Assembly (NCBI RefSeq): GCF_029227915.1
Contig: NC_079884.1
Location: 11,408,001 to 11,472,000, forward strand
DNA length: 64,000 nt
Source: Hydractinia symbiolongicarpus
Taxonomy: Eukaryota > Cnidaria > Hydrozoa > Anthoathecata > Hydractiniidae
Direction: 5' to 3'
Below the pieces are notes generated by a model. The model worked only from the letters and a program-made list of their open reading frames with translations, had not been told where the DNA came from and made no database searches. The number at the start of each line of letters is the position of its first letter. Within the stretch, counting starts at the first letter, position 1. The translations under genes were made by a program, and so were the position numbers. Below are positions 36,301 to 46,593 of the stretch, one piece after another.

Positions 36301-39300
36301 ATTGCAATGTTACAACAGGAGAAACGTTTTACTGTTTTTTAAAAAACTTTTTTGATTGTATACATTTCATTAGGATTTAATTTTTTTAGTTTTTCTACAG
36401 GACTTTATTGCATCAATTTGCTCAATGAAATGAACTGCTGGTGCTACCCAAATTGTTGTGCATGTAACGTATTTCCTCTAATTAGCGCCACCCTCTAATT
36501 AGCGCCGCCCTCTAATTAGCGCCGCCCTCTTATTAGCGCCACCTTCCAATAAGCGCCGCGCCATAAGTTTAAAGTTTGTCATAAGCGCCGCCCTCTAATT
36601 AGCGCCGCAGTTGATTATTTAAAGTCTACTCTTTTCTAATCAACAAAATCTTCTACATTTTGTTCAAGATAAGAACACTTCTTATTCTTTTCTCCAGTTC
36701 TTCATGAAGGACTTTTAAAAGTCTTTTAAATTAAATACTGAAAACGTAAAACGAATTGTCTTTTCTGTGATATTTTAATACTTACACCCTAAACCTTTTA
36801 AAACCATAAATCTTAAACTTTGAAATAAGCGCTGCCCTCTAATAAGCGCCACATCTAAAAATCTATGGCGGCGTTAATTAGAGGAATTACCGTACCCTGT
36901 ATTATTAAAGTTTAAGAATCCAGGGTAATAAAAAACAAAATTTTAAGTTATTTAATTTGTATTTTCAAACCCTTATCTAAGATTATATTAACAATATACT
37001 ATATTTTACCATTTTATATCGGTACATAAATTCAGTTCACTTTTGATGTAGGTTTTGGCAGAAGCAGGTTGTTTTTTTCAAGAAAGACATGGTTGGGAGA
37101 GACCTGGCTGGTTTAGTAAGACAGAAAAACCTAAAGTAAGTTTAGTTCTTTAACTTTTTTGTGGTTGTCGTTTTTGTTTTTGTTTCTGTTGTTGTTGTTT
37201 TCTACATGTTTTTTTAGTTGCTTCCTTATGATTGGTATGGCAGTTACGAGGGGACACCTGCCCATCAAGATTACACTTATAATAAACTGTTAAAAGATGA
37301 TTACACCTTTGGCTTTCCAAAGCACTTTGATACTGTATGTGTATTTTTGTTTTACTGTAAGAATGATTTTTATTTAGTTGAAAACCTTACTTTGTCGTGC
37401 GAATACACCGAGAACCTCCATTTGTATTTTTTGCAAATTACTTGATGATTTTCCACTGTCTTGAATTTTACAAAAATGTTTGCTCTAATAAAGATATAGT
37501 CTGGCTTAGATTTTTTTTATGTCTCATCCATTCTTTAATTTTTTTTATGCAACATTTATTTCTGCGAGTCAATCGGAATATTCTTTTTTTGCAACTTTAA
37601 TTTTGCGACCCAATGTCACAAAAGGTGGCAGTTTTTGACCGTCTGCAATTTCCCACACCTGTATGGAGAGAATGTAATTACAGAACTAGCAGAAGGTATC
37701 TCTCTTTTAGTTTCTACGCATGATATTGTTTCGTGATTGTGTTGTTTATACTCTTTCAGATCGGTGAAGAATGTCGAACATGTCGCGAAAAGGTAGCTGC
37801 TTTTAATATGTCATATTTTGCAAAGTTTCTATTGACAGGTCCGGATGCTGCAAAAGCTGTTGACTGGATCTTCACTAACAACATGAGGAAACCACCTGGT
37901 AATTAGTGCTTTTAGATTGTCATTTGTTGCATTTCTGTTCTGTAATTGGCAAACCTTGAGTTCCTTGGCGCTTAATCATTTTCAACTTCTTCGTTTCAAC
38001 TGTTCTCCTGACCATTTAGTCAAAGGGACGTTTATTTACGTTGGCGTTACACGCCTTCTTAAAACTTTCCAGACCTTTCTTTTCATTTCACTTCAAAAAA
38101 TATTTGTGATGGCTAAATGTTTGTAGTGTTCTCTATTTGATTTCAGATATTTTATATGTGTATATTTATCTTTATGATAGCTATCAAAAATATCCAATAA
38201 ATTTGATTTGCTATTTTTTACTTTTCCTTGAGTCCCTATGAAAAATATCCTCAATTTCTGACACCCACAATCTTCTACAAAACTATTTAAAAAACGTCTA
38301 ATCTGCCTAATTCGATGATATTTTTCAGCGAACAGGCGTACCTTTTAGCTTTTACGAGATGTTATAAATAAAAAATTTGAACTCCTGTATTTCTTTATTT
38401 CTTTATTTAAGGTTCTACTACCTACACTTGCATGTTAAACAAACATGGCGGCATAGCTGCTGATCTTACCGTGACCGTGCTCGATACGAACGATAATTCT
38501 TCTTCCATTTTTCCTAGTTTCGATGGTTTGTTAATTCTTTAAATTTGCTGTAATATTGCATGCTCACTACACAATTTTCTTTTGGATGTTGTAGACATCA
38601 CGTCAAATATATTACTTGTTTTTCTTAGGCGATGGATACTACTTAGCTATCGGTGGCGCCATTGGACAGCATGCTTGGGGTCACATCTCCGACGTTATAT
38701 ATGATCAGAAATTTAACGTTGAATTGAAAGATATTTCTGAGTCAGTTGGGATGTTGAGTATACAAGGCCCAAACAGCCGTGCTTTACTTGAAGAGATTAC
38801 TGGGGAAGACTTAAGTAATGATTCGTTTCCGTTTTCTACACATAAAGTGGTGACCATTGCGGGCCACAAGTTACGTGCGTTGAGATTAACGTTCGTCGGA
38901 GAGATGGGATGGGAGTTACATATACCTGCAGAAAGTTGTGTGGATGTGTACCGCGAAGTGATGAAGGCTGGTGACAAATATGGAATAATCAACTCAGGTA
39001 TGTGAAACTCAATGACCAGCCAGAGCTTTTTAGCGAGTATAATATGCAACCCTAGGAGAGGAATGTTTTGCAGCCACGAGATGTTCACAGAATTTGTCTT
39101 CGCCATGTAGACACCCAAAAAATGCAAATTTCGGGAAATAAATTTTTCTTGATCGTAGGTGGAGGGAAAAAATCACAGAAACTTAACGAAGCTATTTTTC
39201 TTTTTCTCTTCAGCCTCCATCAGGTTAAAAATATTCTTGATAGGAAAAAATAAATTAATACTAGCTGATTAATACTCCACGGTTGAGTGTGTATGAACTC

Positions 39301-39986
39301 CTTCGCTTAGGTTATCGAGCCATCGACAATCTTAGCATAGAAAAAGGTTACCGTCATTGGCATGCTGATATACGTGACGACGACACACCTTTGGAAGCTG
39401 TACTTGGATTCACATGCAAGTTGAAATCAGATGTACCCTTCCTTGGAAGAGAGAAACTAGAACAGCAAAAGAAAGACGGCTTGATGAAGAAACTAGCTTG
39501 TTTCACCATTGACGAGTATATACGAATATTTGTTTTCTAAATTTCTGTTGGCGTTGGGTAGGGTATTCGTGCCACAAGGTTTTGCCGGTTCCGACTTAGA
39601 TTTCGTGAACTTTTCGTATGATTAGTCAAATTAGGATAGGTTTTGTTATAGGTTTGACAATACCTGATGATAGATGTGATAGCAGTAGGGTAGTGTTAAT
39701 GTTACTTTCTGTTGTATTTCCTAGACACAAAGCAATACTTGGACTAGAAGCTATCTATCGAAACAACGAAATAGTTGGTTTTGTTCGTCGCGGTGGCTAT
39801 GGTTTTCATATTGGTAAAAGTATTGCGTATGGATATATCAAAGATCCAAGTGGAAACCCTGTTACAAATGACTTTTTAAAGAGCGGAGAATATCACCTAG
39901 AATTTATGGGCGTTAAATTTCCCGCCCAATACCATGCAAAAACACCCTTTGATCCTAAAAATGAAAGAATTAAGGGAAACTATTGA
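33364..39986 (+). CDS. SARDH: sarcosine dehydrogenase, mitochondrial
   Basis: Complete 14-exon model: 33364..33483, 33912..34265, 34369..34548, 34713..35042, 35110..35239, 35453..35630, 35919..36060, 37052..37135, 37218..37334, 37760..37898, 38412..38525, 38629..38997, 39311..39515 and 39725..39986. It gives about 907 aa; human SARDH is about 918. All junctions keep phase. The enzyme oxidatively demethylates sarcosine to glycine in the mitochondrial matrix, using FAD and tetrahydrofolate. Seen: a Ser/Arg/Leu-rich N-terminus like a mitochondrial presequence, a GGGSLG dinucleotide-binding motif (residues 61-66), and GTTWHSAGL, whose His96 matches the covalent flavin histidine of the family. The ERPGWF segment follows in exon 8. 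The C-terminal half is an aminomethyltransferase/GcvT-like folate domain ([28 protein letters not shown] near the end). Dimethylglycine dehydrogenase is the close paralogue. The ending ([19 protein letters not shown]) fits SARDH better. Confidence 0.95.
34594..34632. repeat. perfect 17-bp hairpin in SARDH intron 3
   Basis: TAGCAGAAGTATAGCAG, loop AGGAG, then the exact reverse complement. It lies in the intron between the exons ending at 34548 and starting at 34713. Confidence 0.85.
36466..36896. mobile_element. MITE in SARDH intron 7 with repeated TAATTAGCGCC units
   Basis: The left end has four to five tandem copies of CTCTAATTAGCGCCGCC (36476-36560). The right end (36838-36896) has the unit inverted, ending GTTAATTAGAGGAATTACCG. 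The ends therefore form inverted repeats of the form TACG-T-ATTCCTCTAATTA. The ~430 bp interior has no coding frame. The superfamily is not determined. Confidence 0.65.
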
Positions 39987-41675
39987 TACATATGACGATT
40001 TTTTATTTTTTTAAAACTTTTGTACATCAATTTATATTTGGTTCTTCAACCGTTTTTGGTGATTAGTTTTATATTTAACATGGGCGCACTATTTAACACC
40101 TCAGCTCAGCCAATCAGAGGTTTCTCAGAGATAAATACTATTCACATGAACCATCTCGTTTACATCAAGAGCCTTTAGGCGAGTAAAATATACGGGAACT
40201 AAAAAACGAAAAAAATATGACGATAGTTTTTGAAAACAAGTGCGATAATTAGTTTATCATATAAACCGAGCATGATACTCGACAGATGATTGTTCCATTT
40301 TAAGTTGGTTGTAGGTAAAAAATAAGAATATAGAATTCGTGTAGATTACCAATCAAAATGCGAGAAAACTCAACCATATGATAACTATTTTTGTTTTTAA
40401 ATAATAGAAATTATATATTTGGAAGTATTAATGTTTTACTACGAAATCTTTTGTATTTTTTCGTTGATTATCCGAACGCCCTATACACGAAGGATTGTTA
40501 AATTGTTCGGATACCGGCTAATCTAATTGAGAAATTTAGCTCTAGCCAGAATACTAGTTCAAATAAAGAGGCCTGGGAGTGTTGTTAAAATTAGGAAAAA
40601 CATCAATTCACCCATACTATACAACCTGCCAGAGTGGAACTTCTCGAGATATGTAGGTTAGGTAAGCAGCACTTTCTAACATGTAAACTAAATAATTTAC
40701 GCAGGGACCACAAAGACTTAAAAGCTCGGGATATGATGACGTCACTCGTAGGTCAGGTACAGAGCGTTTGAAACTTGCTGGTGGCGTTCTCTAGCACGAC
40801 CGAACGACGAAATATTTCACGTCACCCACGAGATCGGGATAGTCATGCTGACGTCCGCAATAATTGCCCAGTTAAAAAAATGCGCGAATGAAATACACCA
40901 ACTCGATATAACGCGGACCACGTTAATGCTAAACAAAACGAAGCGAAATTTTTTATACAGGAGAAGAAAAAAAGTTGCAATAAAAGTTTTTGAATATGTT
41001 AGTATGGTTGAGTAGCCACGAAGTTCGAAAAGATGGAGAGGATGAATGTAGACGAGTTAAAGGGGCGTCGCATTATTATTGTGATGTTAGGACAAACTTC
41101 GAATTTTGCAGCCCTATATCAATATATTTTGGCAATTTCCAGCTTTTAAACTTGCTCACGCCGAAGCTGTTTAAAGACTTTTATTTTCTGTCTTTAATTT
41201 TTCATACTTTAACAAATCTTTCTTACATACTTTGTTTTGATCCATGCTAGAGACAACGCCAGCTTGTTCAGATTTATCTAATATTTTGACAGGTGTACTT
41301 TTGATTGACAGCTAATCAAACAAAACAAACATAGTAAGGAATGATAACAAAATAAGTCCTACAATAGAGGTGAAAGCTAAAATATGAGAGAGGTGAGAAA
41401 AAAAGAACATGAATCAAGGGGGGAAGGGTGGTAAGAGATTTGTCAAATGCAACATTTTCTTGATTCTTTTTTTCAGATTAACCAGCATTTAGGTATACTG
41501 TTTTACTTTGATTGACAGGAAACGGCAAATAGTCTAGATGTTTCAAATGTATAAATTCGCATTCTCGTCAACCAGAACTCTTTGATATTAAACCAAATAG
41601 GTTTAGGAAAGAGTATGGTATATTAGCTTATCTCAGTGAATCAATAAATCTAGGGTGTTGCAGTAAGCGTCGGTC
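39987..41675. other. intergenic, no gene seen
   Basis: SARDH 3' flank followed by AT-rich sequence without a supported exon. Confidence 0.4.
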
Positions 41676-41698
41676 GGGGGGGGGGGGGGGGGGGGGGG
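41676..41698. repeat. run of 23 G
   Basis: An unbroken run of 23 guanines is followed by AGGGGAGG. It can form G-quadruplexes and its length is likely unreliable in sequencing. Confidence 0.9.
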
Positions 41699-42572
41699 AG
41701 GGGAGGTGAAAAAAGAAGTTAAAACATTAACAGTCGGAAGAAGGAATGGATTATTAAGCACTCCAGAGAGAGAGAGAGAAATAAGGCTGACAAAAACAAA
41801 TACTTTCATTTGCCAAAGTGACAACAATTGTAGAGTACGTTGCGGTAATTAGGGTAGAGGGATATTTAAGCCGATCAAGTGTTGTAGCTAACAGTCTAAT
41901 TTTTATTAATTCTGATTTTCGTGGCCTGTTGAAATTATTAGTTTTTCCAGCTATCTTAATCTTGATTTTTTCCCCTGATCCAGTATTTCCACGAACAAAC
42001 AGTTTTATTTTTATCTAGCTACATTTATTGAATTTTTGAACCTCTTTTTTAGGACTTTATCTGCCTGAACAACATAGCCGTAGAAAACTCCTGGAGACGA
42101 GGTTGACCATTCAGATAATGGCAAATTTCTTATACAACTGACGCAAATTTTGTGGAAACTAACATGGCTAACATTTTCTGAGACGTGTTACATGGTATCA
42201 AATCGCATGAACTGCACTAGTTTTTTGTTCGATCATAGTTCGGTGTAAATAAAACGAATAGTGGTATTAACTGTACAAATTCGTTACCAGGCTCTGCTCC
42301 AGTTCATTTAATTACGGTACAGTTACCCACCTGTGACAGTTTTTTTTTTTATAAAAAAGATATGTTACGTAAATAAAAGTAAAACCTTTGCGCCTAATAA
42401 AGATTGGCAAAAACAATGAATAACCCCCGTCTTCATTGTCATCTCCACGACACAGGGTGTAGTAGCATAGAAATACATTTTGTTTACATGAGAGTTGATC
42501 AATATTTACCTCAAATATGTTTTTATATAAATTCATCTCTGCAACATTGCAAAATAGAAGTTACTTGTAGCG
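41699..42572. other. intergenic upstream of the beta-helix gene
   Basis: No exon was seen. A copy of the dispersed CCTGGAGACGAGGTTGA motif lies at 42090-42106. The promoter of the gene starting at 42573 is presumably in the last few hundred bases but cannot be defined. Confidence 0.4.
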
Positions 42573-45383
42573 ATGAAGCTTTTAGTTGCGATTATTTCTC
42601 TCCAATGTTGGTTTCACGTAGTGATTGCACGAATTTATTATGTGCAACCTAGTAATGAAGTTAAAGGAAAGCGATTTGGTACTTTTCTAAATCCGTTCGA
42701 TTCGATTCAAGAATGTGTAGACACTTTGAAAAATGAAGGTAAATTTTGTTATAAATTTATTGAAGATGATGATACCTGTGGAGGGTAATAGTAATATTAG
42801 ATTTCTAAGGTACTTATTTTAAAAAATTTCGCCCAATTAACATGACGGCGGTCGACATAACTACTAACAAGAAAGTGTGAACCAACCCTTAGTTAACTAG
42901 GCTGTCAAAACAAAAGAATGTTGAGGTAAGGTAAATTGTACATTTCTGTTTTAGGTGACGAATGTCAAATACGCGCTGGTAAATATCACGAGAATATTCT
43001 CGTCACGGGATTAAATGGCAAACCAGAAAAACCATTTGTCATAAGAGGTTACGGAGACGAGCGACCAATTCTTGATGGAACTATTGACGTTCAACCACTG
43101 ACAAAATGGAAGAATAATTTGCATAAAAATATCTACAGGTAATTTGAGTTTGTATCTTGTATGTGACAAGGCCAATTATTAACTTGATTGTTCAAGAAGT
43201 TTAAGCAATCTAAATTATACAGAAAGGCACAAACCCTAAAAGTATGGAAACAATGAACTATTTATCTGCAATTTTAAATGGCTTTACGGCCATAAGATTG
43301 TTCTTTATAATTCTTGTTATAATTGTTTCTCCTGAAATCGAGAAAGTCTATCGCAAAACTTCAACTGCGAAATTAAATCCATGTGGTAAATATGAACCGA
43401 AAGAATTATTCCAACTGGTCAAATCCGCGCAAAAGTTAATTCTTGCGTGCTGAGAATAAGGTTAAAGTAGTGGGAGACGCATAACCTCAGTATTGTTAAC
43501 GGCATCCTTGATTGTGTTTAGTGCAAAGATTCCCACCGCTATCTGGCAACTGTTCATTGATGGCGAAATGATGACAAATGCAAGATGGCCAAATGCTAAA
43601 TGGTCAGACAAAACAATCTTTAACGGTACGCTTTGGTCAGGTTTATCAAAATCATCCAAACGAGGCTTGATTGTAAATAAAGGAGATGGTTTGAAGAAAA
43701 CTAACATTGACATGACAGGCGCAATGGCTATTTTAAATATCGGGAGTTTCAATACTTTTGTTGCAAAAGTGAAACACCACAAAGCTAACACAAACACATT
43801 CACATTCGACGACACGTTTGGCGATTATCACTTCAAACCAGAGCGATCCCGGTATTTCCTGGAAGACAAGCTTGAACTTTTAGACACAGCGGAGGAGTGG
43901 TTTTACGATAAAAATACAAGCATTCTCTATGTCTGGACACCAACTGGAGAAAGCCCTGCTGGTTTTAAGCTACGCGGAAAGACACAAAGCTATGCGATGC
44001 AGATTAGGAATAGCAGCCACCTTCTGATTCAAAATATCGATTTCTTTGCAACCACCTTAAACGCTGACTCAGTAAACGCTACGTTTCGTGTTCACAATAT
44101 CACCTTCCATTCATTGAACTTCAAGTATCATTCGTATTCGAAAAGAATGCTTGGAGATAGCAGTCTCATTCAATGGACAGAAGTAAATGGAATATATGAC
44201 AAGAGAAGACAGAACACGTGGGGAAGATTTACCTTTTTTAACAATACATTTTATGGATCAGATGGCTTGGCGTTATCTTATCACGGTAGTAATGTGACAC
44301 TGGAAAACAATCTCTCTCAACGACTGGACTGCAGCTAATATGATCAGGGCAGGCGGTGGTCTTGCTACTATCAAATCAGACAGTATCTACGACTTGTTTA
44401 TCAGAAACACGATTCGTTACAACGGTGCGAGCGTTGGAATCAGACCAGGTCTTGTGCCACATGTTAAACTTAATGATATTTATAAACAATGCTGGGGAAT
44501 TATTCAAAACGACGGAGCTGGTGTCCAGGTAACAGTTAAACAACAAGTAAACTGCATGCTTGAAAAAAATTGGATCCACGATTCACCTAAATACGGATTG
44601 CGATTTGATGGAGAGCCGCCTAGGATTGGCACATTTGGTACGATGTCTCACAACGTTGTTGGTCGATGTAATGGCCTGATGGTGAAAGGCGATCATCACA
44701 CAGCGGAAAACAACTTAGCATTTGAGAAGAAAAACGCGAACGACGATGACAAGCAGGGAGCAGGTTGCGCTTTGTGTGTGTTGAAGTATGTGAGAAAAAA
44801 TCCAGGTGAGATTAACATGCATTCCAAAGTGACAAACAATGTAGCGGATATTGCTAATGGTGGAAAGATCATCAATGGTAAAGGTAAAGTCTATCCTGTT
44901 GCTGGTATTGTGACGAATAACGTGTTTGGTAAGAAGGCCGGTCAGTTGCTGATGGATCCAAACATTAACGATTTCCGTCCTCAAAAAGATTCTTTAGTAG
45001 CGAAACAAAAAGCTGGTCCTTATGTGTACCAGGAGAAAATAAAGGAATACTGGATTCCAGGAAGAAAGTTGTTTAAAGCAAGCTCACCTATCCCTCCACA
45101 TGCGTCAAATGATGTAAAGGCCGCTCATAGAGATGTGCTGATGTGGTTAGGTGGATTAAATTGTGATATCCATCGTGTATTCTTTGGTGAGAACAAAACA
45201 AATGTAGCTAAAGCTAGTATTGATTCTGCGGAATACATTGGTTCTACCACTGGCGAAGAAAATGTGGTCTATTTGCCGCGGAAAGTTAAACAAGGAAAGA
45301 CATATTTCTGGAGAGTCGATAGCGTCTGTAACAACAAAGTGGTTTATAAAGGTGAAATCTGGGAATTTTCAACTGCTCGTTAA
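42573..45383 (+). CDS. secreted right-handed beta-helix protein with Fn3-like tail, frameshifted
   Basis: Model: exons 42573..42738, 42955..43138 and 43522..45383, about 735 aa in two frames. Exon 1 encodes a signal peptide (LLVAIISLQCWF) and then YYVQPS...FGTFLNPFDSIQECVD, the usual opening of right-handed parallel beta-helix proteins (many are polysaccharide lyases or carbohydrate-binding). Exon 2 continues with AGKYHENI and RPILDG. Exon 3 has repeated short strands with Asn ladders (LLIQNIDFF, FTFFNNTF, VTLENN). The frame stops at 44336-44338, while the next frame carries straight on with NDWTAANMIRAGGG to 45383. The break falls in CTCTCTC at about 44311-44317; one extra CT unit would keep the frame, so this is a polymorphism, a sequencing slip or a pseudogene lesion. 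The last ~105 residues (DVLMWLGG...HRVFFG...GKTYFWRVD...WEFSTA) look like an Fn3-type module common in bacterial extracellular enzymes. No catalytic residues are assigned and the substrate is unknown. Confidence 0.75.
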
Positions 45384-46593
45384 CTTAGTGTAAGAATTTT
45401 TTCTGAACATATAAAAGAAAATTCTATAAAATGTTATAACAGCTTATTTGTCACTCTGAAAGAAGAATTGATGTAGTTTAAGAGGGAAATGCATGAAAAA
45501 GTTTTTTCCGTAGATAAACTGAAAAATAAGATTTTTAAAATTGACTAACATAAAAAATCAATAATTTCAATTTAGAAAATGCCTATCCATTTTATAGTCA
45601 GATTTTTATTGTTGAATAAAAGGGGTGGCCACGTCCCATTCTCCTGTCGTGTTTTTAATAACCTTACTTTAGCTCAAAAAACTTTAACCTTCGGATGACG
45701 TCAAAGCAAAATTGCTGACATAAACAAAAATTTATTGCTACTATTTGGTTGCTCTTATGACATGTACTTAAAATTTGATTATTTTTTTACGGAAAAATCG
45801 AAGGTAAAGGGGCGGGAGCGGAATCATCCCCTTGTCAATTTCGCATGTTTCGTTTGTAAAGTCCGGATTGAGAGATTAAAGGGGCTACAAACCGGTTAAA
45901 ATGCTCACATACCGTATATCCCGCGCACATATTAAAAATCCTGCAATCGCGTTTTGCGCAATGAACGGACCAGCGCACTTTGCTCGCTGGTTTAATATTT
46001 TTTCTCGAACAGTATATTACAAAGAAATATTTCAGCGGGACTCATTCTGGATGAAAACATGACCAAAGCTGGAGAAGATAAAAATTCTAGATATATCTAT
46101 ATGTTCGAGCCTGTAAATTACATACATGCCGGAAAAATAGCCGGTTTGTTTTTCGCCGCCATCAGCTCGACTTTCGTGTAAGTCACTAAAGTTGAAAACC
46201 AACAGCCGTTCCGTAACCCCTTTAAGCATAGGTTTATATTGTCGGTCTCAAAGAAACACTGGTTAATACTTTTTAAAAATCAAGTTTTAGCAGCTAATTG
46301 AACAATTATTCTGCGTTGTTTTGTATAACATAACATTCCTGCTTGTCAGGGGAAATTACTTGTCGGAAATATTTTTGTCGGGAACGACAATTGCTATCTT
46401 CTTGAGATATCCAGTCTAGACTCTATTTTAAAACAAGGAAATATATTGTAGTTTCTTGTTTTGCAGGCTGAGGGCTGGATAAAAACGGATTCTTTTACTG
46501 TTATGATATGCATGAAAACAAGAACAAGTTTTGATGTCTAAATAATTTTAAGAAATTTTGCGTCATTTTACATTGTTTCCTATCTGCTAATAG
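45384..46593. other. convergent intergenic gap with a MITE
   Basis: This gap separates the 3' ends of the beta-helix gene (+) and the amine oxidase gene (-). Apart from the element at 45877-46226, no exon was seen. Confidence 0.5.
45877..46226. mobile_element. MITE-like element with AGGGG(C/T)TAC ends
   Basis: The left end AGGGGCTACAAACCGG and the right end CCGTTCCGTAACCCCT are inverted, each flanked by TTAA. There is no coding frame inside. TTAA flanks suit piggyBac-type MITEs, but a TTA/TAA (Harbinger-like) reading is also possible. Confidence 0.5.

Noticed and set aside
38705-39127. 140-codon minus-strand frame
   Set aside because: It is the antisense shadow of SARDH exon 12.
43244-43453. 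69-codon frame between beta-helix exons
   Set aside because: It lies in an intron, and the protein continuity between exons 2 and 3 does not need it.
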